NCBI GenBank assembly: GCA_947044405.1
Contig: CAMRHE010000463.1
Coordinates: forward strand, 1,177,001-1,241,000
DNA length: 64,000 nt
Direction of reading: 5' to 3'
DNA from: Leptodactylus fallax
Lineage: Eukaryota > Chordata > Amphibia > Anura > Leptodactylidae
Below the pieces are notes generated by a model, which ran no database searches, was not told where the DNA came from, and saw only the letters and a list, made by a program, of their open reading frames with translations. The translations under genes and the position numbers were made by a program. Below, piece by piece: positions 35,795 to 47,700 of the stretch; the stretch's first letter is position 1; every line of letters starts with the position of its first letter.

Positions 35795-38700
35795 GTAAGA
35801 CGCTAGCTCTTAGCACGATATATGGTGCGCAGTTGTCTTGGTAGATGTATGGATGTGTGTGGCAGTATGGTGGAGGGGTGGCCATCCATGTGACATATCT
35901 ACTGGCTCTTCTAGATTGCTTCTGGCCACGTAACTCTCTGGACACTGACTCTGATCTGCCCTCGGGGTGGATGCGGGTTCAGGACACCTCAGGAACTTAC
36001 TACTGGCATGTACCCACTGGCACCACACAGTGGGAACCACCATCAGATCTGGGAGGCGGGGAGCCAAAGATGTACTCTCCTTCTACGGAGCAGACCACCA
36101 CTGAGGAGGAGGAGGAGGTACACCCCAGACGTACAGTATACATTACCCAGTCATGTGACATGTTGTAGGAGACAGAAAATAACTGGAGATATTCTCTTCA
36201 TTATCTGCAGGAGATATCACAGGAGGAGACGTCAGACGCCAGTCACCTCCATGATGTCGCCCTCCACATCAACACCCTAAATCTCAGGTGAGATGCCTGT
36301 AGTGATTGGGGCACACTCTATGTATCCTTTGTTTGGGTCACCCTATAGTGAGTGAGTAGTGTACTCTCCTTGTATCCTTGTGTTTGGGTCACCCTGTAGT
36401 TAGTAGGGCACACTCCATGTATCCTTGTGTTTGGGTCACCCTGTAGTTAGTGGGGCGCACTCCATGTATCCTTGTGTTTGGGGCACCCTGTAGTTAGTGG
36501 GGCGCACTCCATGTATCCTTGTGTTTGGGTCACCCTGTAGTTAGTGGGGCGCACTCCATGTATCCTTGTGTTTGGGGCACCCTGTAGTTAGTGGGGCGCA
36601 CTCCATGTATCCTTGTGTTTGGGTCACCCTGTAGTTAGTGGGGCACACTCCATGTATCCTTGTGTTTGGGTCACCCTGTAGTTAGTGGGGCACACTCCAT
36701 GTATCCTTGTGTTTGGGTCACCCTGTAGTTAGTGGGGCGCACTCCATGTATCCTTGTGTTTGGGGCACACGCCATGATTACTAGCCTTGTGTTTGGGTCA
36801 CCCTGTAGTGAGTGCACACTCCATGTATCCTTGTGTTTGGGTCACCCTGTAGACAGTGGGGCACACTCCATGTATCCTTGTGTTTGGGTCACCCTGTAGT
36901 GAGTGGGGCACACTCCATGTATCCTTGTGTTTGGGTCACCCTGTAGATAGTGGGGCACACTCCATGTATCCTTGTGTTGGGTCACCCTGTAGTTAGTGGG
37001 GCGCACTCCATGTATCCTTGTGTTTGGGGCACCCTGTAGTTAGTGGGGCACACTCCATGTATCCTTGTGTTTGGGTCACCCTGTAGATAGTGGGGCACAC
37101 TCCATGTATCCTGGTGTTGGGTCACCCTGTAGATAGTGGGGCACACTCCATGTATCCTTGTGTTTGGGTCACCCTGTAGTTAGTTGGGCACACTCCATGT
37201 ATCCTTGTGTTTGGGTCACACTGTAGTTAGTGGGGCACACTCCATGTATCCTTGTGTTGGGTCACCCTGTAGTTAGTGGGGCGCACTCCATGTATCCTTG
37301 TGTTTGGGGCACACGCCATGATTACTAGCCTTGTGTTTGGGTCACCCTGTAGTGAGTGGGGCACACTCCATGTATCCTTGTGTTTGGGTCACCCTGTAGA
37401 TAGTGGGGCACATTCCATGTATCCTTGTGTTTGGGTCACCCTGTAGTGAGTGGGGCACACTCCATGTATCCTTGTGTTGGGTCACCCTGTAGTTAGTGGG
37501 GCGCACTCCATGTATCCTTGTGTTTGGGGCACACGCCATGATTACTAGCCTTGTGTTTGGGTCACCCTGTAGATAGTGGGGCACACTCCATGTATCCTTC
37601 TGTTGGGTCACCCTGTACATAGTGGGGCGCACTCCATGTATCCTTGTGTTTGGGGCACACGCCATGATTACTAGCCTTGTTTTAGGGTCACCCTCTTTTG
37701 GGTTGGATAGGTCGGGAAGTTGTGAAGTTATTAATAATCTGACTCCTCCACAGCTCTGCTCAGTCATCAGAAGAGGAGAAGGGGCCACTCCTGATCTCTG
37801 ACTCGGGGCCACAGGTAAGTAGGTCACAGGTGCAGCTTCATGTACTATTGTGTTGTGAGGTCTCTTGGTCTGAGTATGGCACTGGTGGTCTCTTACAGAG
37901 GTTCCCGGTTTGCTCCTTGGGTTGGGTGGAAATGACAGAGGAGGATTTGGCACCGGGTAGGAGCAGCGTGGCTGTGAATAGCTGCATCCGACAACTGTCT
38001 CTACACAACCAGTGCTTGACACAGGTACGTCCCCTCCTCCACACCCACAGATCGCAGTAAAGACCCCGGTCCCAGTTGGTTTCAACTCAGTCTGATCTGT
38101 CCCTGAGAAACACTCCATACTGTGCACCTGGTGACAGCTCAGGGTCTCCTCACCCCCATACTGTGCACCTGGTGACAGCTCAGGGTCTCCTCATCCCCCA
38201 TACTGTGCACCTGGTGACAGCTCAGGGTCTCCTCACCCCCCATACTGTGCACCTGGTGACAGCTCAGGGTCTCCTCACCCCCATACTGTGCACCTGGTGA
38301 CAGCTCAGGGCCTCCTCACCCCCCATACTGTGCACCTGGTGATAGCTCAGGGCCTCCTCACCCCCCATACTGTGCACCTGGTGACAGCTCAGGGCCTCCT
38401 CATCCCCATACTGTGCACCTGGTGATAGCTCAGGGCCTCCTCATCCCCATACTGTGCACCGGGTGACAGCTCAGGGTCTCCTCACCCCCCATACTGTGCA
38501 CCTGGTGATAGCTCAGGGCCTCCTCATCCCCATACTGTGCACCTGGTGACAGCTCAGGGTCTCCTCATCCCCCATACTGTGCACCTGGTGACAGCTCAGG
38601 GTCTCCTCATCCCCATACTGTGCACCGGGTGACAGCTCAGGGCCTCCTCACCCCCATACTGTGCACCTGGTGACAGCTCAGGGTCTCCTCATCCCCATAC

Positions 38701-41700
38701 TGTGCACCGGGTGACAGCTCAGGGCCTCCTCATCCCCCACACTGTGCTCCTGGTGACAGCTCAGGGCCTCCTCACCCCCATACTGTGCACCTGGTGACAG
38801 CTCAGGGTCTCCTCATCCCCCATACTGTGCACCTGGTGACAGCTCAGGGTCTCCTCATCCCTCATACTGTGCACCTGGTGACAGCTCAGGGTCTCCTCAC
38901 CCCCCATACTGTGCACCTGGTGACAGCTCAGGGTCTCCTCACCCCCCATACTGTGCACCTGGTGACAGCTCAGGGTCTCCTCATCCCCCATACTGTGCAC
39001 CTGGTGACAGCTCAGGGCCTCCTCACCCCCATACTGTGCTCCTGGTGACAGCTCAGGGTCTTCTCATCCCCATACTGTGCACCTGGTGACAGCTCAGGGT
39101 CTCCTCACCCCCATACTGTGCACCTGGTGACAGCTCAGGGCCTCCTCACCCCCCATACTGTGCTCCTGGTGACAGCTCAGGGTCTCCCTCATCCCCATAC
39201 TGTGCACCTGGTGACAGCTCAGGGTCTCCTCACCCCCCATACTGTGCACCTGGTGGCAGCTCAGGGTCTCCTCATCCCCCATACTGTGCTCCTGGTGACA
39301 GCTCAGGGTCTTCTCATCCCCATACTGTGCACCTGGTGACAGCTCAGGGTCTCCTCACCCCCCATACTGTGCTCCTGGTGACAGCTCAGGGCCTTCTCAC
39401 CCCTCATACTGTGCACCTGGTGACAGCTCAGGGTCTCCTCATCCCCCATACTGTGCACCTGGTGACAGCTCAGGGCCTCCTCATCCCCCATACTGTGCAC
39501 CTGGTGACAGCTCAGGGTCTCTTCATCCCCATACTGTGCACCTGGTGACAGCTCAGGGTCTCCTCACCCCCATACTGTGCTCCTGGTGACAGCTCAGGGC
39601 CTCCTCATCCCCCATACTGTGCACCTGGTGACAGCTCAGGGTCTCCTCATCCCCCATACTGTGCACCTGGTGACAGCTCAGGGTCTCCTCACCCCCCATA
39701 CTGTGCTCCTGGTGACAGCTCAGGGCCTCCTCACCCCCCATACTGTGCACCTGGTGAAAGCTCAGGGTCTTCTCATCCCCCATACTGTGCACCTGGTGAC
39801 AGCTCAGGGTCTCCTCACCCCCATACTGTGCACCTGGTGACAGCTCAGGGTCTCCTCACCCCCCATACTGTGCACCTGGTGACAGCTCAGGGCCTCCTCA
39901 TCCCCCATACTGTGCTCCTGGTGACAGCTCAGGGTCTCCTCATCCCCCATACTGTGCACCTGGTGACAGCTCAGGGTCTCCTCATCCCCCATACTGTGCA
40001 CCTGGTGACAGCTCAGGGTCTCCTCACCCCCCATACTGTGCACCTGGTGACAGCTCAGGGTCTCCTCACCCCCATACTGTGCTCCTCGTGACAGCTCAGG
40101 GTCTTCTCACCCCCATACTGTGCACCTGGTGACAGCTCAGGGCCTCCTCATCCCCATACTGTGCACCTGGTGACAGCTCAGGGTCTCCTCACCCCCATAC
40201 TGTGCTCCTGGTGACAGCTCAGGGTCTCCTCACCCCCATACTGTGCACCTGGTGACAGCTCAGGGTCTCCTCACCCCCCATACTGTGCACCTGGTGACAG
40301 CTCAGGGTCTCCTCATCCCCCATACTGTGCTCCTGGTGACAGCTCAGGGTCTTCTCATCCCCATACTGTGCACCTGGTGACAGCTCAGGGTCTCCTCATC
40401 CCCCATACTGTGCACCTGGTGACAGCTCAGGGTCTCCTCACCCCCCCATACTGTGCTCCTGGTGACAGCTCAGGGCCTCCTCACCCCTCATACTGTGCAC
40501 CTGGTGACAGCTCAGGGTCTCCTCATCCCCCATACTGTGCACCTGGTGACAGCTCAGGGCCTCCTCATCCCCCATACTGTGCACCTGGTGACAGCTCAGG
40601 GCCTCCTCATCCCCCATACTGTGCACCTGGTGACAGCTCAGGGTCTCCTCATCCCCATACTGTGCACCTGGTGACAGCTCAGGGTCTCCTCACCCCCATA
40701 CTGTGCTCCTGGTGACAGCTCAGGGCCTCCTCATCCCCCATACTGTGCACCTGGTGACAGCTCAGGGTCTCCTCATCCCCCATACTGTGCACCTGGTAAC
40801 AGCTCAGGGTCTCCTCACCCCCCATACTGTGCTCCTGGTGACAGCTCAGGGCCTCCTCACCCCCCATACTGTGCACCTGGTGACAGCTCAGGGTCTTCTC
40901 ATCCCCCATACTGTGCACCTGGTGACAGCTCAGGGTCTCCTCACCCCCATACTGTGCACCTGGTGACAGCTCAGGGTCTCCTCACCCCCCATACTGTGCA
41001 CCTGGTGACAGCTCAGGGCCTCCTCATCCCCCATACTGTGCTCCTGGTGACAGCTCAGGGTCTCCTCATCCCCCATACTGTGCACCTGGTGACAGCTCAG
41101 GGTCTCCTCATCCCCCATACTGTGCTCCTGGTGACAACTCAGGGCCTCCTCACCCCCATACTGTGCACCTGGTGACAGCTCAGGGTCTCCTCACCCCCCC
41201 ATACTGTGCACCTGGTGACAGCTCAGGGCCTCCCTCACCCCCCATTCTGTGCTCCTGGTGACAGCTCAGGGTCTCCTCATCCCTCATACTGTGCACCTGG
41301 TGACAGCTCAGGGCCTCCTCATCCCCCATACTGTGCACCTGGTGACAGCTCAGGGTCTCCTCACCCCCCATACTGTGCACCTGGTGACAGCTCAGGGTCT
41401 CCTCACCCCCATACTGTGCTCCTGGTGACAGCTCAGGGTCTCCTCACCCCCATACTGTGCACCTGGTGACAGCTCAGGGCCTCCTCATCCCCATACTGTG
41501 CACCTGGTGACAGCTCAGGGTCTCCTCACCCCCATACTGTGCTCCTGGTGACAGCTCAGGGTCTCCTCACCCCCATACTGTGCACCTGGTGACAGCTCAG
41601 GGTCTCCTCACCCCCCATACTGTGCACCTGGTGACAGCTCAGGGTCTCCTCACCCCCATACTGTGCACCTGGTGACAGCTCAGGGTCTCCTCATCCCCCA

Positions 41701-44700
41701 TACTGTGCACCTGGTGACAGCTCAGGGTCTCCTCATCCCCCATACTGTGCACCTGGTGACAGCTCAGGGTCTCCTCACCCCCCAATACTGTGCACCTGGT
41801 GACAGCTCAGGGTCTCCTCATCCCTCATACTGTGCACCTGGTGACAGCTCAGGGTCTCCTCATCCCTCATACTGTGCACCTGGTGACAGCTCAGGGTCTC
41901 CTCACCCCTCATACTGTGCACCTGGTGACAACTCAGGGTCTCCTCACCCCCCATACTGTGCACCTGGTGACAGCTCAGGGTCTCCTCATCCCCATACTGT
42001 GCACCTGGTGACAGCTCAGGGTCTCCTCATCCCCCATACTGTGCACCTGGTGACAGCTCAGGGTCTCCTCACCCCCCATACTGTGCACCTGGTGACAGCT
42101 CAGGGTCTCCTCATCCCCCATACTGTGCACCTGGTGACAGCTCAGGGCCTCCTCACCCCTCATACTGTGCACCTGGTGACAGCTCAGGGTCTCCTCACCC
42201 CCCATACTGTGCTCCTGGTGACAGCTCAGGGCCTCCTCACCCCCATACTGTGCACCTGGTGACAGCTCAGGGTCTCCTCACCCCCATACTGTGCTCCTGG
42301 TGACAGCTCAGGGTCTCCCTCACCCCTCATACTGTGCACCTGGTGACAGCTCAGGGTCTTCTCATCCCCCATACTGTGCACCTGGTGACAGCTCAGGGTC
42401 TTCTCATCCCCCATACTGTGCACCTGGTGACAGCTCAGGGCCTCCTCATCCCCCATACTGTGCTCCTGGTGACAGCTCAGGGCCTCCTCATCCCCCATAC
42501 TGTGCACCTGGTGACAGCTCAGGGTCTCCTCATCCCTCATACTGTGCACCTGGTGACAGCTCAGGGTCTCCTCACCCCCCATACTGTGCACCTGGTGACA
42601 GCTCAGGGTCTCCTCATCCCCCATACTGTGCACCTGGTGACAGCTCAGGGTCTTCTCATCCCCCATACTGTGCACCTGGTGACAGCTCAGGGTCTTCTCA
42701 TCCCCCATACTGTGCACCTGGTGACAGCTCAGGGTCTTCTCATCCCCCATACTGTGCACCTGGTGACAGCTCAGGGTCTCCTCACCCCCCATACTGTGCA
42801 CCTGGTGACAGCTCAGGGCCTCCTCACCCCTCATACTGTGCACCTGGTGACAGCTCAGGGTCTCCTCACCCCCCATACTGTGCACCTGGTGACAGCTCAG
42901 GGTCTCCCTCACCCCCCATACTGTGCTCCTGGTGACAGCTCAGGGTCTCCTCATCCCCCATACTGTGCACCTGGTGACAGCTCAGGGCCTCCTCATCCCC
43001 ATACTGTGCACCTGGTGACAGCTCAGGGTCTTCTCATCCCCCATACTGTGCACCTGGTGACAGCTCAGGGCCTCCTCATCCCCATACTGTGCACCTGGTG
43101 ACAGCTCAGGGTCTTCTCATCCCCCATACTGTGCACCTGGTGACAGCTCAGGGTCTCCTCACCCCCCATACTGTGCACCTGGTGACAGCTCAGGGTCTCC
43201 TCATCCCCCATACTGTGCACCTGGTGACAGCTCAGGGTCTCCTCACCCCCCATACTGTGCTCCTGGTGACAGCTCAGGGTCTCCTCACCCCCATACTGTG
43301 CACCTGGTGACAGCTCAGGGCCTCCTCATCCCCATACTGTGCACCTGGTGACAGCTCAGTATTATGTCTTACAGGGGAAGGATATGCTACTGGTGTTGGA
43401 CGATGACTCTCTGAAACTCTACGACTCCTCCTGTCAGACACTGCTGCACTCCCAGCCCATCGTCAGCATCCGTGTATGGGGTGTGGGGAGAGATGACGGC
43501 AGGTGAGGGCGCAGGGCACGCGGACCCCTTTTGCTTCTTTTAACCTCTTGATTAAACCCGCTCTTTTCTCATTACTAAACCTCTTCCCTTTTCTCTTTAT
43601 TACACTGCTGCTGATGAACACAGAGAGAGGTATAGTATACAGAGAGCCCTTATAGTATACAGAGAGTCCTTATAGTATACAGAGAGTCCTTATAGTATAC
43701 AGAGAGAGGTATAGTATAGAGAGAGCCCTTATAGTATACAGAGAGTCCTTATAGTATACAGAGAGCGCTTATAGTATACAGAGAGTCCTTATAGTATACA
43801 GAGAGCCCTTATAGTATACAGAGAGCCCTGATAGTATACAGAGAGCGCTTATAGTATACAGAGAGCCCTGATAGTATACAGAGAGCCCTTATAGTATACA
43901 GAGAGCCCTTATAGTATACAGAGAGCCCTTATAGTATACAGAGAGCCCTTATAGTATACAGAGAGAGGTATAGTATACAGAGAGTCCTTATAGTATACAG
44001 AGAGCGCTTATAGTATACAGAGAGTCCTTATAGTATACAGAGAGCGCTTATAGTATACAGAGAGTCCTTATAGTATACAGAGAGCCCTTATAGTATACAG
44101 AGAGCCCTTATAGTATACAGAGAGTCCTTATAGTATACAGAGAGCCCTTATAGTATACAGAGAGTCCTTATAGTATACAGAGAGCCCTTATAGTATACAG
44201 AGAGCCCTTATAGTATACAGAGAGTCCTTATAGTATACAGAGAGCCCTTATAGTATACAGAGAGCCCTTATAGTATACAGAGAGTCCTTATAGTATACAG
44301 AGAGAGGTATAGTATACAGAGAGAGGTATAGTATACAGAGAGTCCTTATAGTATACAGAGAGCGCTTATAGTATACAGAGAGTCCTTATAGTATACAGAG
44401 AGCGCTTATAGTATACAGAGAGCCCTGATAGTATACAGAGAGCGCTTATAGTATACAGAGAGCCCTTATAGTGTACAGAGAGCCCTTATAGTGTACAGAG
44501 AGCCCTTATATTATACAGAGAGCCCTTATAGTATACAGAGAGCCCTTATAGTATACAGAGAGCCCTTATAGTATACAGAGAGCCCTTATAGTATACAGAG
44601 AGCCCTTATAGTATACAGAGAGCCCTTATAGTATACAGAGAGAGGTATAGTATACAGAGAGTCCTTATAGTATACAGAGAGCGCTTATAGTATACAGAGT

Positions 44701-47700
44701 CCTTATAGTATACAGAGAGCCCTTATAGTATACAGAGAGCCCTTATAGTATACAGAGAGCCCTTATATTATACAGAGAGCCCTTATAGTATACAGAGAGC
44801 CCTGATAGTATACAGAGAGCGCTTATAGTATACAGAGAGCCCTTATAGTATACAGAGAGCCCTGATAGTATACAGAGAGCCCTGATAGTATACAGAGAGC
44901 CCTTATATTATACAGAGAGCCCTTATAGTATACAGAGAGCGCTTATAGTATACAGAGAGCCCTTATAGTATACAGAGAGTCCTTATAGTATACAGAGAGA
45001 GGTATAGTATACAGAGAGCCCTTATAGTGTACAGAGAGCCCTTATAGTATACAGAGAGCCCTTATAGTATACAGAGAGCCCTTATAGTATACAGAGAGCC
45101 CTGATAGTGTACAGAGAGTCCTTATAGTATACAGAGAGCCCTTATAGTATACAGAGAGTCCTTATAGTATACAGAGAGCCCTTATAGTATACAGAGAGTC
45201 CTTATAGTATACAGAGAGCCCTTATAGTATACAGAGAGTCCTTATAGTATACAGAGAGAGGTATAGTATACAGAGAGCCCTTATAGTGTACAGAGAGCCC
45301 TTATAGTATACAGAGAGCCCTTATAGTATACAGAGAGCCCTTATAGTATACAGAGAGCCCTGATAGTGTACAGAGAGTCCTTATAGTATACAGAGAGCCC
45401 TTATAGTATACAGAGAGTCCTTATAGTATACAGAGAGCCCTTATAGTATACAGAGAGTCCTTATAGTATACAGAGAGCCCTTATAGTATACAGAGAGTCC
45501 TTATAGTATACAGAGAGAGGTATAGTATACAGAGAGCCCTTATAGTATACAGAGAGTCCTTATAGTATACAGAGAGAGGTATAGTATACAGAGAGCGCTT
45601 ATAGTATACAGAGAGCCCTTATAGTATACAGAGAGCCCTTATAGTATACAGAGAGCCCTTATAGTATACAGAGAGCCCTTATAGTATACAGAGAGCCCTT
45701 ATAGTATACAGAGAGCCCTTATAGTATACAGAGAGCCCTTATAGTATACAGAGAGCCCTTATAGTATACAGAGAGCCCTTATAGTATACAGAGAGCCCTT
45801 ATAGTATACAGAGAGCCCTTATAGTATACAGAGAGCCCTTATAGTATACAGAGAGCGCTTATAGTATACAGAGAGTCCTTATAGTATACAGAGAGCCCTT
45901 ATAGTATACAGAGAGCCCTGATAGTATACAGAGAGCGCTTATAGTATACAGAGAGCCCTGATAGTATACAGAGAGCCCTTATAGTATACAGAGAGCCCTT
46001 ATAGTATACAGAGAGCCCTTATAGTGTACAGAGAGCGCTTATAGTGTACAGAGAGCCCTTATAGTGTACAGAGAGTCCTTATAGTATACAGAGAGCGCTT
46101 ATAGTATACAGAGAGCCCTTATAGTATACAGAGAGCCCTTATAGTATACAGAGAGCCCTGATAGTATACAGAGCGCCCTTATAGTATACAGAGAGCCCTT
46201 ATAGTATACAGAGAGCCCTTATAGTATACAGAGAGCCCTTATAGTATACAGAGAGTCCTTATAGTGTACAGAGAGCCCTTATAGTATACAGAGAGCCATT
46301 ATAGTATACAGAGAGCCCTTATAGTATACAGAGAGCCCTTATAGTATACAGAGAGCCCTTATAGTATACAGAGAGCCCTTATAGTATACAGAGAGCCCTG
46401 ATAGTATACAGAGAGCCCTTATAGTATACAGAGAGCCCTTATAGTATACAGAGAGCGCTTATAGTATACAGAGAGCGCTTATAGTATACAGAGAGCCCTT
46501 ATAGTATACAGAGAGCCCTTATAGTATACAGAGAGCCCTTATAGTATACAGAGCGCCCTTATAGTATACAGAAGACCTGTGTAGTATACAGAGCGCCCTT
46601 ATAGTATACAGAGAGCCCTTATAGTATACAGAGAGCCCTTATAGTGTACAGAGAGCCCTTATAGTATACAGAGAGCCATTATAGTATACAGAGAGCCCTT
46701 ATAGTATACAGAGAGCCCTTATAGTATACAGAGTGCCCTTATAGTATACAGAAGACCTGTGTAGTATACAGAGCGCCCTTATAGTATACAGAGAGCCCTT
46801 ATAGTATACAGAGAGCCCTTATAGTATACAGAGAGCCCTTATAGTATACAGAAGACCTTTATAGTATACATAGAGTCCTTATAGTATACAGAGAGCCCTT
46901 ATAGTATACAGAGAGCCCTTATAGTATACAGAGAGCGCTTATAGTGTACAGAAGACCTTTATAGTATACAGAGGATCTATATAGTATACAGAGGACCCAA
47001 TGGAAGCGATGATGTTTTATCTATAGGGGTAGTGTATAATACTGGGGTGTCTGACTTTGCCCTTCTCATCCTCATCTCAGGGATTTTGCCTACGTAGCGA
47101 GAGATAAGCTGACGCAACTGCTGAAGTGTCACGTGTTCCGATGTGAGATGCCAGCAAAGGCTATAGCGACGGGTCTGCACAGCGTCTGCTCCCGGGTAGG
47201 TCATCCCTGTGTGAGAGGTGATGTACGGAGGGTCTGCTGACCCCCACCTGGACCACCATAACTCTCCTATTATCACCTGCAGATAATGGCTGAAAGACGA
47301 ACCACACGATCCTTGATGGACAGCTTGTTCTTGGACCATTCCCGGATGGTGGACGTCCCTTTCCAAGGTCAAGATCCCTGTTATATTGGAGGACGTTTCT
47401 GTCTGTGAATTCACCCCTCCCCCTTCTTTATGGGGTCCTCGTGGTGACTCCAGTGTTATGGCAGGGATAAATCCTCCATATAAATATGACTGTCATATAA
47501 ATCCCACTCAGCTTTCCAAAAGTCCTGAATGGTGACTCTGTCTACATGCATCAGAGGATGGGAGAGCTGGGTGTGGACTGTGTGGCGGATTTAATGGGAA
47601 GCATAGCCCTTATAGTTGTCAGACCATATAGAACTGAATGTATAGAGAGGCCAAAGCGCGTTAATTCTGGATCTGATTCCGAATTCCTTCTGGTTCCTTC

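Noticed and set aside
38076..43310. Many 60-255-codon frames on both strands in the 42-bp array
   Set aside because: Intronic repeat inside APBB1. Frames start and stop at 41/42-bp unit changes only.
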